A stretch of 64,000 bases of DNA from [Clostridium] aerotolerans DSM 5434 (GTDB lineage Bacteria > Bacillota > Clostridia > Lachnospirales > Lachnospiraceae): contig NZ_JHWJ01000008.1 of assembly GCF_000687555.1 (NCBI RefSeq), positions 62,001 through 126,000 on the forward strand, given 5' to 3'. Positions 1-9,969 of the stretch are shown piece by piece. The notes under the pieces were generated by a model. The model did no database searches. It saw only the letters and a list, made by a program, of their open reading frames with translations, and had not been told where the DNA came from. Position 1 is the stretch's first letter, and each line of letters opens with the position of its first letter. Made by a program: the position numbers and the translations under genes.

Positions 1-65
1 TCAGATATCTTTTTCGCCTGAGTACCTTTACCGGCACCAGGGGCACCTAACATGATGATCTTCAT
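1..65 (-). CDS. adk: Adenylate kinase, N-terminal fragment (cut by window edge)
   Basis: The first 21 codons are visible, starting MKIIMLGAPGAGKGTQAKKI. The GAPGAGKGT P-loop is the adenylate kinase nucleotide-binding signature. A GGAGGGA ribosome site lies just upstream of the ATG. It follows secY by 84 bp on the same strand, the usual spc-operon order. The enzyme interconverts ATP+AMP and 2 ADP in the cytosol. The rest lies beyond position 1. Confidence 0.93.
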   Translation of the reverse strand, partial: MKIIMLGAPGAGKGTQAKKIS

Positions 66-149
66 CAACAGTCCCTCCTTGGAAACATAAGGTTAAATAG
101 CACAAATTCCAAGAGAAACACGCATGACGTGTTTCCCTTGGTTCGTGCT

Positions 150-1472
150 TTAATCATTCAAAAATCCTTTATAATTACGTACAAGCATCTGGGATTCAAT
201 CGCCTTTAATGTCTCGAGCACAACACTGACAATAATAATAAGTGAAGTACCCCCGAAGGATAAATGGCTTACACTAAATAAACCTGAGACCATAATCGGG
301 ATAATACAAATAATCGTCAAACCGCATGCACCTAAAAATACGATATAGTTTAAAATAGAGTTAAGATAATCGCTGGTCGGCTTACCTGGGCGGATACCCG
401 GGATAAAACCGCCTGACTTCTTCATGTTGTTCGCTACTTCCAACGGATTGAAGGTGATGGATGTATAAAAATATGCAAAGACAATGATAAGAGCCACGTA
501 AACGATCATACCTATGGAATAAAAAGGTCTATCCACTTTAAACCAACTGGAAGAATTAAGTGCAGTTAAGATGTGTCCACCAATACTGTTGTAGTCGATC
601 CGGCTTCCAAAGAACTGGGAAATAACAACCGGGAAAGACATGATGGAAGAAGCAAAGATAACCGGGATAACACCGGCAGTATTTACTTTGAGAGGAATGC
701 TGCTGGCCTGACCGCCAACCATCTTCCGCCCCTGCATCTTTTTAGAATACTGTACAGGAATTCTTCTCTCGCCACCCTGAAGGATAACGACAAAAACAAC
801 AATCGCTACAATTACCGCTAAAATGATAATGGCTGCTATGGCTGCCAATGCAACGGACTTACCAGTCATGAATCTGGTATATAAAGTGGAAGCATCGGAA
901 GGGAAGCTTGAGATGATGTTAAATAACAGGACGATGGAAATACCATTTCCCACACCATTCTCTGTGATACGCTCACCAATCCACATAAGAAGCGCACTAC
1001 CGGCAGTCATAGTAGCAACTGCTATGATAACACTTAAGACATTAAAGTCTCTTAACAGCCCCTGGCCGCCGAATCCTATCGCCATAGCGACGGACTCGAT
1101 TAATGCCAGACCAACTGTTACATAACGGGTGTATTCTGCAATCTTCTTTCTTCCATCTTCACCATCTTTTTGCATTTCCTCAAGCTTGGGGATTGCAATA
1201 GTTAAAAGCTGCATGATAATGGAAGAAGTAATGTAAGGGGTAATGCTCAGGGCGAATACGGACATGTTAGTAAAAGAACTACCTGTCATAGCGTTGAAGA
1301 ATCCAAACGCATCGTTATTCTGCCGAGCAAAAAAATCTTTAAAAAAGCTTGTTTCAACTCCTGGAATCGGTAACTGTGAACCAATTCTAGTAACCACCAG
1401 CATCAGGAATGTAAAGATAAGTTTCTTTCTTACATCCTTGATCTTGAATGCATTACGGAGTGTTTTCAACAT
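150..1472 (-). CDS. secY: Preprotein translocase subunit SecY
   Basis: 440 aa, the usual SecY length. SecY is the ten-helix channel of the SecYEG translocon that exports unfolded preproteins across the cytoplasmic membrane. Visible family features are the N-terminal RIGSQLPIPGV segment, GNGISIVLLFNI in the central helices, the cytoplasmic loop GGERRIPVQYSKKM and PGIRPGKPTSDYL near the C-terminus. The ATG has a GCGAGGTGA ribosome site. It starts one base after the rplO stop, so the two are probably translationally coupled. Confidence 0.97.
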   Translation of the reverse strand: MLKTLRNAFKIKDVRKKLIFTFLMLVVTRIGSQLPIPGVETSFFKDFFARQNNDAFGFFNAMTGSSFTNMSVFALSITPYITSSIIMQLLTIAIPKLEEMQKDGEDGRKKIAEYTRYVTVGLALIESVAMAIGFGGQGLLRDFNVLSVIIAVATMTAGSALLMWIGERITENGVGNGISIVLLFNIISSFPSDASTLYTRFMTGKSVALAAIAAIIILAVIVAIVVFVVILQGGERRIPVQYSKKMQGRKMVGGQASSIPLKVNTAGVIPVIFASSIMSFPVVISQFFGSRIDYNSIGGHILTALNSSSWFKVDRPFYSIGMIVYVALIIVFAYFYTSITFNPLEVANNMKKSGGFIPGIRPGKPTSDYLNSILNYIVFLGACGLTIICIIPIMVSGLFSVSHLSFGGTSLIIIVSVVLETLKAIESQMLVRNYKGFLND

Positions 1473-1473
1473 A

Positions 1474-1914
1474 TTAGATCACCTCGCAGGTTCCACCTAA
1501 AGCCTCGATTTTGGTTTTTGCGCCTTCGCTGAAAGCATCTACCTTTACTGTAAGCTTTTTGGTTAATTCTCCATTTCCAAGGATCTTAACTCCGTCACGC
1601 GGATTCTTAACGATTCCGCTCTCTAATAAAGTCTCAACAGTAACAACTGTACCATTGTCAAAGTTCTCTAAAGCACTTACATTAATACCGATAATCACTT
1701 TAGAATTTCTATTTGTGAAGCCTCTCTTAGGAATACGTCTGTATAAAGGCATCTGACCACCTTCAAAGCCAGGTCTTGTAGCTCCAGAACGAGCTTTCTG
1801 TCCTTTATGACCTTTTCCTGCTGTCTTACCGTTACCTGAACCATGGCCACGGCCTCTTCTGAAGTTATCGCTGTGTTTAGAACCTAACGCAGGCTGTAAA
1901 TTTGATAAATCCAT
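1474..1914 (-). CDS. rplO: 50S ribosomal protein L15
   Basis: 146 aa starting [13 protein letters not shown]15 is a late-assembly 23S rRNA binder. The N-terminus has the typical glycine/arginine-rich tail ([20 protein letters not shown]) that threads into rRNA. A GTG nine bases further upstream is in frame, but it lies inside the AAGGAGGTG ribosome site, so the ATG at 1914 is chosen. It sits between rpmD and secY. Confidence 0.96.
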   Translation of the reverse strand: MDLSNLQPALGSKHSDNFRRGRGHGSGNGKTAGKGHKGQKARSGATRPGFEGGQMPLYRRIPKRGFTNRNSKVIIGINVSALENFDNGTVVTVETLLESGIVKNPRDGVKILGNGELTKKLTVKVDAFSEGAKTKIEALGGTCEVI

Positions 1915-1940
1915 CGCTTGCACCTCCTTACTGTATTTTC

Positions 1941-2123
1941 TTAGATCTCTTCTACTTTTACTAAATGACGCACGCTGGCGATCATACCTCTAACCGCTTC
2001 GTTATTCGGCATCTCAACTGTTTTATTAAGCTTCTTTAAGCCTAATGCTAAAACAGTTGCTTTGTGCTTCGGAACTGCACCGATCGGGGATTTCACCAAT
2101 GTGATTTTTAATTTATCTGCCAT
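1941..2123 (-). CDS. rpmD: 50S ribosomal protein L30
   Basis: 60 aa, the normal length of bacterial L30. The fold is read from [15 protein letters not shown], the central [14 protein letters not shown] and the C-terminal [14 protein letters not shown]. It binds 23S/5S rRNA in the large subunit. It lies 13 bp after rpsE and 26 bp before rplO, as in other firmicute spc operons. Confidence 0.96.
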   Translation of the reverse strand: MADKLKITLVKSPIGAVPKHKATVLALGLKKLNKTVEMPNNEAVRGMIASVRHLVKVEEI

Positions 2124-2136
2124 CTTCTTATCCTCC

Positions 2137-2646
2137 TTAGCCTAAAATCTCTTCAACAGATTTACCGCGAAGTCTTGCAACTTCCTCAGGAGTCTTTAAC
2201 TGAGTCAATCCTTTGATTGTAGCTAAAACAACATTAGTCTTGTTGTTAGAACCCATAGACTTTGTACGGATATTTTTAATACCTGCAAGCTCAACAACTG
2301 CACGAGCAGGACCGCCTGCGATAACTCCAGTACCTTCGTTTGCTCTCTTAAGAAGTACAGATGCACTTCCGAAGTTGCCGATTAAGTCATGAGGAATACT
2401 ATTGTTTTCATCGATCGGAACACTGACCATATTCTTAACAGCAGCCTCTTTTCCTTTACGGATTGCTTCTGGAACTTCACCAGCTTTGCCAAGACCTGCA
2501 CCTACGCGGCCGTTGCCATCGCCAACGACTACTAAAGCAGAGAATCTCATGGTACGTCCACCTTTAACGGTTTTAGATACACGCTTGATAGCAACTACTC
2601 TGTCGTTTAATTCTACTTGATTTGCATCAACAATTGTACGTTTCAC
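2137..2646 (-). CDS. rpsE: 30S ribosomal protein S5
   Basis: 169 aa. S5 helps form the mRNA entry channel and contributes to decoding accuracy. The N-terminal double-stranded-RNA-binding domain carries [20 protein letters not shown]. The C-terminal half has the conserved [19 protein letters not shown] and the [11 protein letters not shown] segment. The loop around KGGR, where spectinomycin-resistance changes map in other bacteria, looks wild type. Spacing to rplR is 20 bp. Confidence 0.97.
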   Translation of the reverse strand: MKRTIVDANQVELNDRVVAIKRVSKTVKGGRTMRFSALVVVGDGNGRVGAGLGKAGEVPEAIRKGKEAAVKNMVSVPIDENNSIPHDLIGNFGSASVLLKRANEGTGVIAGGPARAVVELAGIKNIRTKSMGSNNKTNVVLATIKGLTQLKTPEEVARLRGKSVEEILG

Positions 2647-2666
2647 GCTGTCATTCTCCTCTCTAC

Positions 2667-3035
2667 TTAGAATTCCAGACCAGCTTCTCTTGCTGCGTCT
2701 GCCAATGCCTGAATCTTACCCTGATATATAAAACCGCCTCTGTCAAAGACAACTTCCTTGATACCTTTTTCAATTGCTCTCTTAGCAACTACGGTACCTA
2801 CATATGCTGCAGCATCAACGTCGTTAGTTTTCTCTAATTCTGCCTTTACTTCTTTTTCTACTGTAGAAGCAGCGACTAAAGTCTTACCAACTGTATCGTC
2901 AATAATTTGAGCATACACATGATTATTGCTTCTAAACACAGCTAAACGTGGTCTTTCTGCAGTGCCTGCAAAACGATTACGTAATCTGTTGTGCTTTTTA
3001 ACGCGAACTTCGCTTCTTGACTGTTTGCTAACCAT
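2667..3035 (-). CDS. rplR: 50S ribosomal protein L18
   Basis: 122 aa with the basic N-terminus [21 protein letters not shown] that contacts 5S rRNA, and the C-terminal [23 protein letters not shown] signature (quoted in part). L18 brings 5S rRNA into the central protuberance with L5. It lies between rplF and rpsE with short spacers and a normal ribosome site. Confidence 0.97.
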   Translation of the reverse strand: MVSKQSRSEVRVKKHNRLRNRFAGTAERPRLAVFRSNNHVYAQIIDDTVGKTLVAASTVEKEVKAELEKTNDVDAAAYVGTVVAKRAIEKGIKEVVFDRGGFIYQGKIQALADAAREAGLEF

Positions 3036-3052
3036 CTTTACACTCTCCTTAA

Positions 3053-3595
3053 TTATTTCTTACCAGTTTTACCAACTTTACGTCTGATAACTTCGTCAGC
3101 ATACTTAATACCCTTGCCCTTATAAGGTTCAGGTCTTCTCTTATCTCTGATTTCAGCAGCGTACTGGCCAACTTTTTCTTTATCGATACCTTTAATGAAA
3201 ATGATGTTCTGACCTTCCATTGTAGACTCAATGCCTTCTGGATCGATCATTTCTACTGGATGAGAATAACCAAGAGACAGGATCAGCTTGTTGCCCTGCT
3301 TCTGAGCTCTGTAACCAACACCGTTGATTTCAAGCTTCTTCTCATAGCCGCTAGTAACACCAACAACCATGTTGTTTACCAGTGTTCTAGTCAGACCGTG
3401 TAAGGATTTCATTTTCTTTAAGTCATTTGGTCTTGTAACTACGATATGACCATCTTCTTCTTTGATAGCCATCTCTACAGGTAAATCTCTCTCAAGAGTT
3501 CCCTTAGGACCTTTTACAGTCACTTTATTATTTTCTGCGATTGTTACAGTTACGCCTGCTGGAATCGCGATAGGCATTCTTCCGATACGTGACAT
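3053..3595 (-). CDS. rplF: 50S ribosomal protein L6
   Basis: 180 aa, starting [18 protein letters not shown]6 has two related alpha/beta domains and binds near the factor-binding GTPase centre. The C-terminal [19 protein letters not shown] is the family signature. It precedes rplR by 17 bp. Positions 3596-3662 upstream contain only a short spacer. Confidence 0.97.
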   Translation of the reverse strand: MSRIGRMPIAIPAGVTVTIAENNKVTVKGPKGTLERDLPVEMAIKEEDGHIVVTRPNDLKKMKSLHGLTRTLVNNMVVGVTSGYEKKLEINGVGYRAQKQGNKLILSLGYSHPVEMIDPEGIESTMEGQNIIFIKGIDKEKVGQYAAEIRDKRRPEPYKGKGIKYADEVIRRKVGKTGKK

Positions 3596-3662
3596 GCCGT
3601 GTACCTCCTTAAATTCTCGGAAGGAACGTTGCGTTCCCTCTGTTTTCAGATGCTTTTTCTTA

Positions 3663-4064
3663 TTACCAAACGAATGCCAGAACTTCTCCGCCTACACCCA
3701 TGGAACGAGCTACTTTATCAGTAATCACGCCCTGGTTTGTGGAGACGATAGCAATTCCTAAACCGCCAAGTACTTTCGGTAACTCCTCTTTGTTTGCGTA
3801 TACACGTAAACCTGGTTTGGAGATTCTCTTAATACCTGTAATGATTTTTTCGTTTTTGTCTTTACCGTACTTTAAGGTAATCCGGATTGTCTGGAATGCA
3901 CCGTCTTCTACGATATCATATTTTTTAACGTAGCCCTCTTTCACAAGGATATCAGCAATAGCTAATTTCATCTTGGATGCAGGTACATCTACTGTATCAT
4001 GTTTTGCAGTATTTGCGTTACGGATTCTTGTAAGCATATCTGCGATTGGATCGCTCATTGTCAT
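3663..4064 (-). CDS. rpsH: 30S ribosomal protein S8
   Basis: 133 aa starting [19 protein letters not shown]8 is a primary 16S rRNA-binding protein (helix 21), and in many bacteria it represses its own operon. The C-terminal [20 protein letters not shown] is diagnostic. The first ATG is preferred because it is spaced correctly from GGAGG. It sits between rpsN and rplF as expected. Confidence 0.97.
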   Translation of the reverse strand: MTMSDPIADMLTRIRNANTAKHDTVDVPASKMKLAIADILVKEGYVKKYDIVEDGAFQTIRITLKYGKDKNEKIITGIKRISKPGLRVYANKEELPKVLGGLGIAIVSTNQGVITDKVARSMGVGGEVLAFVW

Positions 4065-4087
4065 TTTGAATTGCCTCCTTCCTTAAT

Positions 4088-4273
4088 TTACCAGCTAGCT
4101 TTTTTAACGCCTGGGATCTGACCCTTATATGCTAATTCACGGAAGCAGATTCTGCAGATTCCGTATTTTCTTAAATAAGCATGTGGACGACCGCAGATTC
4201 TGCAACGATTGTATTCTCTTGTGGAGAATTTTGCAGGTCTCTGCTGTTTGATCTTCATTGAAGTCTTAGCCAT
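4088..4273 (-). CDS. rpsN: 30S ribosomal protein S14, zinc-binding type
   Basis: 61 aa, the short zinc form. Cys24, Cys27, Cys40 and Cys43 make the two CxxC pairs (CRIC and CRIC). Long zinc-free S14 lacks these residues. In Bacillus the zinc form is replaced by a paralog under zinc starvation; no paralog is in this window. It assembles in the 30S head and lies between rplE and rpsH. Confidence 0.97.
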   Translation of the reverse strand: MAKTSMKIKQQRPAKFSTREYNRCRICGRPHAYLRKYGICRICFRELAYKGQIPGVKKASW

Positions 4274-4288
4274 GGAATATTCCTCCTA

Positions 4289-4828
4289 CTATTTTGCAAA
4301 TGGCATATTGAATAATGTCAAAAGTTCACGGGCTTCTTCGTCTGTCTTAGCGGTAGTAACAAAAATAATGTCCATACCTCTTACCTTGTCAACTTTATCG
4401 TACTCAATTTCAGGGAAAATGAGCTGCTCTTTAATACCAAGTGCATAGTTTCCTCTTCCATCAAATGCATTGGCATTAACGCCTCTAAAGTCACGTACAC
4501 GAGGAAGTGCAAGGTTGATCAGACGATCAGCAAACTCATACATTCTCTGGCCACGTAATGTAACTTTACATCCGATCGGCATACCTTCTCTGAGCTTGAA
4601 GTTAGCAATTGACTTCTTAGCCTTAGTTAAAACTGCCTTCTGTCCGGAGATGATCTCTAAATCTCTAACAGCAGAGTCTAAAACCTTGGCATTGTCTTTT
4701 GCTTCACCAATACCCATATTGATGACAATCTTGTCTAACTTCGGTACTTCCATAACATTCTTATATCCAAACTTCTTTACCATAGCTTCTACGATCTCTG
4801 TCTGGTAAATATCTTTTAATCTAGCCAA
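4289..4828 (-). CDS. rplE: 50S ribosomal protein L5
   Basis: 179 aa. L5 binds 5S rRNA and contacts the P-site tRNA from the central protuberance. Family features are [20 protein letters not shown] near the N-terminus, [15 protein letters not shown] in the middle and [20 protein letters not shown] near the C-terminus. It is in the canonical place between rplX and rpsN. Confidence 0.97.
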   Translation of the reverse strand: MARLKDIYQTEIVEAMVKKFGYKNVMEVPKLDKIVINMGIGEAKDNAKVLDSAVRDLEIISGQKAVLTKAKKSIANFKLREGMPIGCKVTLRGQRMYEFADRLINLALPRVRDFRGVNANAFDGRGNYALGIKEQLIFPEIEYDKVDKVRGMDIIFVTTAKTDEEARELLTLFNMPFAK

Positions 4829-4849
4829 TTTTTATTCCTCCTCTCCAAA

Positions 4850-5155
4850 TTAGTCGATTACCTTACCGGTAGCTTTTGCAACACGTACTTTTTTGCCGTC
4901 TTTAACTTCAAAGCCAACTCTTGTAGCTTTTCCGTTAACAACAAGCATAACATTGGAAATATCAAATGCAGCTTCTTTCTGCACGATACCGCCCTGTGGG
5001 CTGCCTGCGCTAGGCTTAACATGCTTTGTGATCATGTTTACGCCTTCCACTGTTACTTTGTTGTTCTTTGTGTCAACATGAAGAACTTTGCCCTGTTTGT
5101 TTCTATCTTTACCTGCGATAACCTTAACCAGGTCGTCTCTTTTAATTTTATGCAC
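4850..5155 (-). CDS. rplX: 50S ribosomal protein L24 (GTG start)
   Basis: 101 aa. L24 starts large-subunit assembly by binding the 5' end of 23S rRNA. The KOW motif is seen in DDLVKVIAGKDRNKQGKV near the N-terminus. The start is a GTG (first residues MHKIKRDD), placed 8-9 bases after GGAGG; no ATG is available nearby. It follows rplN by 14 bp. Confidence 0.96.
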   Translation of the reverse strand: MHKIKRDDLVKVIAGKDRNKQGKVLHVDTKNNKVTVEGVNMITKHVKPSAGSPQGGIVQKEAAFDISNVMLVVNGKATRVGFEVKDGKKVRVAKATGKVID

Positions 5156-5169
5156 AGTCCGACACCTCC

Positions 5170-5538
5170 TTATAATACTTCTGGAGCTAAGGAAACAATC
5201 TTCATGAACTGCTTCTCTCTTAACTCTCTGGCAACCGGTCCAAAGATACGAGTTCCTTTTGGAGTCTTGTCATCTTTGATAATTACGGCAGCATTCTCAT
5301 CGAACTTGATATAGGAACCGTCTTTACGGCGTGCGCCCTTTACAGAACGTACAACAACGGCCTTAACAACGTCGCCTTTCTTTACAACACCACCAGGTGT
5401 TGCATCTTTAACACTGGCAACGATAACATCACCAATACTAGCATATCTTCTTGTAGATCCACCCATAACACGGATGCAAAGAAGTTCCTTTGCACCGGTA
5501 TTATCAGCAACCCTTAATCTGGTCTCCTGCTGAATCAT
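5170..5538 (-). CDS. rplN: 50S ribosomal protein L14
   Basis: 122 aa, the standard length. The N-terminus [20 protein letters not shown] and the C-terminal [20 protein letters not shown] are nearly invariant in L14. It forms part of the inter-subunit bridge with 16S rRNA. It lies between rpsQ and rplX. Confidence 0.98.
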   Translation of the reverse strand: MIQQETRLRVADNTGAKELLCIRVMGGSTRRYASIGDVIVASVKDATPGGVVKKGDVVKAVVVRSVKGARRKDGSYIKFDENAAVIIKDDKTPKGTRIFGPVARELREKQFMKIVSLAPEVL

Positions 5539-5564
5539 GCCTGTTACTCCTTCCTAAAAATAAA

Positions 5565-5819
5565 TTATTTCGCTTTTTCGATAATCTCAACAAGTCTCCA
5601 TCTCTTATCTTTGGACAGGGGTCTTGTTTCCATAACTTTAACGGTATCGCCCATGTTGCAATCATTCTTCTCATCATGAGCTTTTAATTTATACGTTCTT
5701 TTTACGATCTTGCCGTATAAAGGATGTTCTACATGGTCTTCGATAGCAACTACGATAGTCTTATCCATCTTATTGCTTACAACCTTACCAGTACGGGTTT
5801 TTCTAAGATTTCTTTCCAC
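5565..5819 (-). CDS. rpsQ: 30S ribosomal protein S17
   Basis: 84 aa with an OB fold. Key segments are [20 protein letters not shown] and [20 protein letters not shown]. It is a primary 16S rRNA binder. A 91-bp spacer separates it from rpmC (5820-5910), which is longer than most spacers in this operon and contains a small GTGTG/CACAC-type inverted repeat near 5871-5891. Confidence 0.96.
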   Translation of the reverse strand: MERNLRKTRTGKVVSNKMDKTIVVAIEDHVEHPLYGKIVKRTYKLKAHDEKNDCNMGDTVKVMETRPLSKDKRWRLVEIIEKAK

Positions 5820-5910
5820 GTTAGGTATTCTCCTTTCGAGTTTATGGCCTCCTCGGCCCTATCTATAAGTTTACACGCACTCGTGTGTGTCATGCTTTAA
5901 AAATCACAAC

Positions 5911-6123
5911 TTAAGCTAACTTTGCCTTCTCAGCGATAACAGTCTGGATTCTGGCAATGTTCTTGCGAACATCTTTGATTCTGCTTGTGTTGTCAAGCTG
6001 ATTGGTCGCATTCTGAAATCTTAAATTGAAAAGTTCTTTCTTTGCAGCTACTAATTCTGTATTCAGTTCAGAAACTGATTTTCCTTTTAATTCTTCTACA
6101 TACTTATTAGTTTTCACTGTCAT
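5911..6123 (-). CDS. rpmC: 50S ribosomal protein L29
   Basis: 70 aa, two-helix protein near the polypeptide exit tunnel. Family signature: [20 protein letters not shown] followed by [11 protein letters not shown]. The start overlaps the rplP stop by four bases, so translational coupling is likely. Confidence 0.96.
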   Translation of the reverse strand: MTVKTNKYVEELKGKSVSELNTELVAAKKELFNLRFQNATNQLDNTSRIKDVRKNIARIQTVIAEKAKLA

Positions 6124-6545
6124 TCACCGCCTTCTAAATCTGCTTTAGCAGCAATCTTACATCTGCATGGTAACTTGTGCATAGCAAGACGTAAAGCTTC
6201 ACGTGCTGTTTCTTCAGGTACTCCAGCGATTTCGAATAATACACGGCCTGGTTTTACTACTGCTACCCAGTATTCCAGACTGCCCTTACCGGAACCCATT
6301 CGGGTCTCTGCTGGCTTTGCTGTTACAGGTTTATCCGGGAAAATCTTAATCCAGACTTTACCACCACGCTTAATGTAACGTGTCATGGCAATACGAGCTG
6401 CCTCGATCTGGTTAGATCTGATCCAGCATGGCTCTAAAGAAACCAGACCGAATTCACCGTTGCTGATCTTATTGCCTCTTAAAGCTTTACCAGCCATGTT
6501 TCCACGGAACTGTTTACGACGCTTAACTCTTTTAGGCATTAACAT
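6120..6545 (-). CDS. rplP: 50S ribosomal protein L16
   Basis: 141 aa starting [18 protein letters not shown]16 positions A-site tRNA in the large subunit. Conserved segments are [38 protein letters not shown] and [20 protein letters not shown]. The first ATG overlaps the rpsC stop (TAATG), and GGGAGCG is its ribosome site inside the rpsC end. The second ATG two codons on is also possible. Confidence 0.97.
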   Translation of the reverse strand: MLMPKRVKRRKQFRGNMAGKALRGNKISNGEFGLVSLEPCWIRSNQIEAARIAMTRYIKRGGKVWIKIFPDKPVTAKPAETRMGSGKGSLEYWVAVVKPGRVLFEIAGVPEETAREALRLAMHKLPCRCKIAAKADLEGGE

Positions 6546-7201
6546 TATTTTACGCTCCCTTCCTTGTTTCCTTTAGTTGGAAGTACTTCACCATTGTAGA
6601 TCCAAACCTTAACACCGATCTTACCGAAGGTTGTATTAGCCTCAGCGAAACCGTAGTTAATATCTGCTCTTAATGTCTGTAACGGAATAGTTCCTTCGCT
6701 GTAGAACTCTGTACGAGCCATATCTGCACCGCCAAGACGGCCAGCAACTGCGGCTTTAATACCTTTAATTCCAGCCTTCATAGAACGACCCATAGTAGAT
6801 TTCATAGCACGACGGAAGGATACACGGTTCTCTAACTGCTGAGCGATAGATTCAGCAACTAACTGAGCATCTTTATCCGGTCTCTTGATCTCTTTGATGT
6901 CTACGAATAACTTTTTATCTGTAAGCTTCTGAACTTCAACCTTTAACTTCTCGATTTCAGATCCGCCTTTTCCGATCACAACACCTGGTTTTGCTGTGTG
7001 GATAATAACTTTAACGCGGTCAGATGCTCTTTCAATTTCAATATTAGAAATGCCAGCGCTGTATAATCTCTTTTTCAGGAATTTTCTGATCGCATAATCT
7101 TCTACTAAGTTGTCTGCGAAATCAGCTTCAGCATACCATTTTGAGTCCCAGTCTTTAATAACACCGACTCTTAAGCCGTGTGGATTAACTTTCTGTCCCA
7201 T
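6545..7201 (-). CDS. rpsC: 30S ribosomal protein S3
   Basis: 218 aa. N-terminal KH domain with [20 protein letters not shown]-terminal domain with [20 protein letters not shown] and [18 protein letters not shown]3 lines the mRNA entry tunnel with S4 and S5. It lies 11 bp after rplV and overlaps rplP by one base. Confidence 0.97.
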   Translation of the reverse strand: MGQKVNPHGLRVGVIKDWDSKWYAEADFADNLVEDYAIRKFLKKRLYSAGISNIEIERASDRVKVIIHTAKPGVVIGKGGSEIEKLKVEVQKLTDKKLFVDIKEIKRPDKDAQLVAESIAQQLENRVSFRRAMKSTMGRSMKAGIKGIKAAVAGRLGGADMARTEFYSEGTIPLQTLRADINYGFAEANTTFGKIGVKVWIYNGEVLPTKGNKEGSVK

Positions 7202-7212
7202 TCTTTGCCTCC

Positions 7213-7599
7213 TTATCTTTCATTAAGCACGATCGTGATGTGGCTCATTCTCTTTTCGATTCTATAAGCGCGGCCCTGTGCTCTAGGTTTTACTCTCTTC
7301 ATTGTCGGTCCCTTGTTTGCAAAACATTCTTCAACGTAAAGCTTTGCTGGGTCCATGCCGTTATTATTCTCAGCGTTAGCTGCTGCTGATTTTAATAACT
7401 TCTCTATTAAAGTAGAAGCGTATCTTGGATTGTAAGTTACAATACCAAGTGCTGACTGAACGTCCTTGCCTCTGATAGCGTCTAATACGAAACATGCTTT
7501 CTGAACGGAAACTCTAGCATAGGATAACTTTGCTGACGGTCTTTTGTCCTTATCGGCATTTCTCTCTCTTTTAATCTGGCTTCTATGTCCCTTAGCCAT
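7213..7599 (-). CDS. rplV: 50S ribosomal protein L22
   Basis: 128 aa starting [15 protein letters not shown]22 lines the exit tunnel; its beta-hairpin ([20 protein letters not shown]) reaches the macrolide region. A TTG six codons upstream is in frame, but it lies within the GAAAGGAGGA ribosome site, so the ATG at 7599 is used. Conserved [14 protein letters not shown] is seen in the middle. Confidence 0.96.
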   Translation of the reverse strand: MAKGHRSQIKRERNADKDKRPSAKLSYARVSVQKACFVLDAIRGKDVQSALGIVTYNPRYASTLIEKLLKSAAANAENNNGMDPAKLYVEECFANKGPTMKRVKPRAQGRAYRIEKRMSHITIVLNER

Positions 7600-7672
7600 G
7601 GTAAATCCTCCTTTCAACTATAACGCCCTTTGGGAGCCTATAAGACTGCCCGGAGGGAGTTTGTTTCTTTCA

Positions 7673-7954
7673 TTACTTACGGCCAGACTTCTTCTCGTCT
7701 TTGCCATGTCCTCTGTAAGTTCTAGTAGCAACGAATTCTCCCAGTTTATGTCCAACCATATCTTCTGTAACATATACCGGAACGTGTTTTCTGCCATCAT
7801 GAACTGCAATTGTATGTCCAACCATCTGCGGGAAGATAGTAGAACGGCGAGACCAGGTCTTAATTACCTGCTTCTGTCCTGCTGCGTTCATAGCATCTAC
7901 TTTTTTGAGTAAATGAGCATCTGCAAATGGTCCTTTTTTAAGTGAGCGAGCCAT
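7673..7954 (-). CDS. rpsS: 30S ribosomal protein S19
   Basis: 93 aa. Signature residues are [39 protein letters not shown] and [16 protein letters not shown]. It binds 16S rRNA in the 30S head with S13. It lies between rplB and rplV, with a 73-bp spacer before rplV. Confidence 0.97.
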   Translation of the reverse strand: MARSLKKGPFADAHLLKKVDAMNAAGQKQVIKTWSRRSTIFPQMVGHTIAVHDGRKHVPVYVTEDMVGHKLGEFVATRTYRGHGKDEKKSGRK

Positions 7955-7973
7955 AGATTCTAACCTCCTTCAA

Positions 7974-8822
7974 TTATTTAACGGTCTTTCCATCTCTTCT
8001 TCTAACGATTAACTTGTTAGACTGCTTGTTTTTCTTTCTTGTCTTTAAGCCAAGTGCTGGTTTGCCCCATGGTGTACTTGGACCTGGACGGCCGATACCA
8101 GTCTTACCTTCACCACCACCGTGTGGATGGTCATTCGGGTTCATAACAGAACCGCGGACTGTAGGACGGAATCCCATGTGACGTTTTCTACCAGCTTTAC
8201 CGATATTGATCAGGTTATGATCTCCATTGCCTACAACACCGATGGTAGCTCTGCAGTTGATTGGAACCATTCTCATTTCGCCGGAAGGTAAACGAAGAGT
8301 TGCGAACTTGCCCTCTTTCGCCATTAACTGTGCGCCGTTACCAGCAGAACGTACTAACTGACCGCCTTTTCCTGGGTAAAGCTCAATGTTATGAACCTGA
8401 GCACCAACCGGGATCTTGCTTAATGGTAAACAGTTACCTACTTTTGCTTCTGCGTTCTCGCCGCTCATAACCTTCATTCCGTCTGTTAAACCAGCAGGAG
8501 CGAGGATATATGCCTTTGTACCATCAACATAGCTGATCAGAGCGATGTTTGCTGTTCTGTTTGGATCGTACTCGATACCAATTACAGTTGCTGCAACACC
8601 ATCTTTGCTGTTTCTCTTGAAGTCGATGATTCTATATTTTCTCTTAACGCCGCCTCCGCGATGTCTAACTGTGATTTTACCCTGGTTATTACGGCCGGCT
8701 GTCTTCTTGATGGTCTTGCTGATCAAGGACTTCTCAGGAGTATCTTTAGTGATTTCGCTGAAATCAGAACCGGTCATGTGTCTTCTGGAAGGGGTATATG
8801 GGTTATACTTTTTAATTCCCAT
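7974..8822 (-). CDS. rplB: 50S ribosomal protein L2
   Basis: 282 aa starting [21 protein letters not shown]2 supports the peptidyl-transferase centre and subunit joining. It carries [19 protein letters not shown], the [20 protein letters not shown] loop with the functional histidine, and a basic C-terminus. The frame stays open 177 bases upstream, but family alignment and the GAAAGGAG site fix the start at 8822. Confidence 0.97.
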   Translation of the reverse strand: MGIKKYNPYTPSRRHMTGSDFSEITKDTPEKSLISKTIKKTAGRNNQGKITVRHRGGGVKRKYRIIDFKRNSKDGVAATVIGIEYDPNRTANIALISYVDGTKAYILAPAGLTDGMKVMSGENAEAKVGNCLPLSKIPVGAQVHNIELYPGKGGQLVRSAGNGAQLMAKEGKFATLRLPSGEMRMVPINCRATIGVVGNGDHNLINIGKAGRKRHMGFRPTVRGSVMNPNDHPHGGGEGKTGIGRPGPSTPWGKPALGLKTRKKNKQSNKLIVRRRDGKTVK

Positions 8823-9020
8823 GATTATTTCTCCTTTCAACGCCGCCTGGCGTATCTTAAATATCGTGATATAATGTTCATCACATAGGTTGACTGATAG
8901 TCTTTTGTCTGCTCTCTGACGGTGCAAAAGATACTCCTCACACTGTTCGGAGTATCCGCTGTCACACGAAGTCCGGATAACCGCTCTTTCGTGCTTCACG
9001 CGTCATCAGGCTTCCATATC
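8823..9020 (-). promoter_or_regulatory. Structured intercistronic spacer between rplW and rplB
   Basis: This 198-bp gap is the longest inside the S10-spc series. It contains a perfect 8-bp stem, GATACTCC at 8930-8937 with GGAGTATC at 8949-8956, and a 5-bp ACGCC/GGCGT stem close to rplB. No promoter-quality -35/-10 pair was seen. It could be an RNA processing or translational control element; that is inference. Confidence 0.4.
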
Positions 9021-9320
9021 TTACAGTCCTTCGAAAATTTCGATCTCTTTGCTGTCAGCTGTTAACTGAACGATAGCTTTCTTTGTCTTAGAAGTCTTAC
9101 CGAAAGTCATACCTCTTCTTTTGGTCTTACCATCTAAGTTCATAGTGTTCACGCTGGCAACTTTTGTGCCTGGGAACATCTTCTCAACAGCTTCCTTGAT
9201 CATAGCCTTGTTAGCATCTGTGTGTACAATGAATGTATACTTCTTGGACGCCATAGCGTTCATGCTCTTCTCGGTTACTACAGGCTTCTGGATTACGTCG
9301 TAATACTTAATATCTGCCAT
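9021..9320 (-). CDS. rplW: 50S ribosomal protein L23
   Basis: 99 aa starting [21 protein letters not shown]23 sits at the exit of the peptide tunnel and docks trigger factor and SRP. Conserved [20 protein letters not shown] and the basic [11 protein letters not shown] loop are visible. Its start overlaps the rplD stop by one base. Confidence 0.97.
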   Translation of the reverse strand: MADIKYYDVIQKPVVTEKSMNAMASKKYTFIVHTDANKAMIKEAVEKMFPGTKVASVNTMNLDGKTKRRGMTFGKTSKTKKAIVQLTADSKEIEIFEGL

Positions 9321-9940
9321 TATGCGTACACCTCCTCGATTGCTGCAACAGCAGTCTTGGTAGCAACAACTGTGTTGTACTTTAAGATATCGTATACGTT
9401 GATTGTGTTAACGAAAGCAGTCTTAATAGAAGCAATGTTTCTTGCGCTCAGTACTGCGTTAGAGCTGTCATCACCAACAACAACAAGTGCTTTGGATACC
9501 TTTAAGTTATTTAATACAGTCTGGAATTTCTTTGTTTTGATCTCATCAAACTTTAACTCGTCAACAACGATGAACTTATTCTCGTTCACTCTGCTTGTTA
9601 ATGCAGATTTAAGAGCAAGTCTTCTTTCTTTCTTGTTCAGTCTGATTGTATAATCTCTAGGAGTTGGAGCGAATACAACTCCACCGCCTGTCCACTGTGG
9701 AGATCTTGTTGAACCCTGTCTTGCGTGACCGGTTCCTTTCTGCTTCCACGGTTTTCTTCCGCCGCCGGATACTTCAGCACGTGTTTTAGCTTTCTGTGTG
9801 CCCTGGCGCTTATTTGCAAGCTGGCTTACGACTGCCATGTGTACGAGATGCTCATTTACATCTACGCCGAACACTGCATCGTTTAACTCTAATGTGCCAA
9901 CTTCTTTACCTTCCATATTGTAAACAGATACGTTTGCCAT
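9320..9940 (-). CDS. rplD: 50S ribosomal protein L4
   Basis: 206 aa. L4 extends a loop into the exit tunnel; this loop ([20 protein letters not shown]) is clear. In E. coli L4 also represses the S10 operon through its mRNA leader, which makes the structured leader at 11103-11325 of interest. It lies 29 bp after rplC. Confidence 0.97.
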   Translation of the reverse strand: MANVSVYNMEGKEVGTLELNDAVFGVDVNEHLVHMAVVSQLANKRQGTQKAKTRAEVSGGGRKPWKQKGTGHARQGSTRSPQWTGGGVVFAPTPRDYTIRLNKKERRLALKSALTSRVNENKFIVVDELKFDEIKTKKFQTVLNNLKVSKALVVVGDDSSNAVLSARNIASIKTAFVNTINVYDILKYNTVVATKTAVAAIEEVYA

Positions 9941-9969
9941 CTGTATGATCCTCCTTTCTTATAAAAGCA

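Noticed and set aside
573-1125. Open frames on the plus strand across secY
   Set aside because: Antisense to a clear secY, no ribosome sites, odd composition. The same holds for plus-strand frames over rpsE, rplF, rplE, rplN, fusA, rpoB and rpoC.
8823-8999. N-terminal extension of L2
   Set aside because: The frame is open, but L2 starts at the conserved [12 protein letters not shown] with its own ribosome site. The upstream part is better seen as structured RNA.
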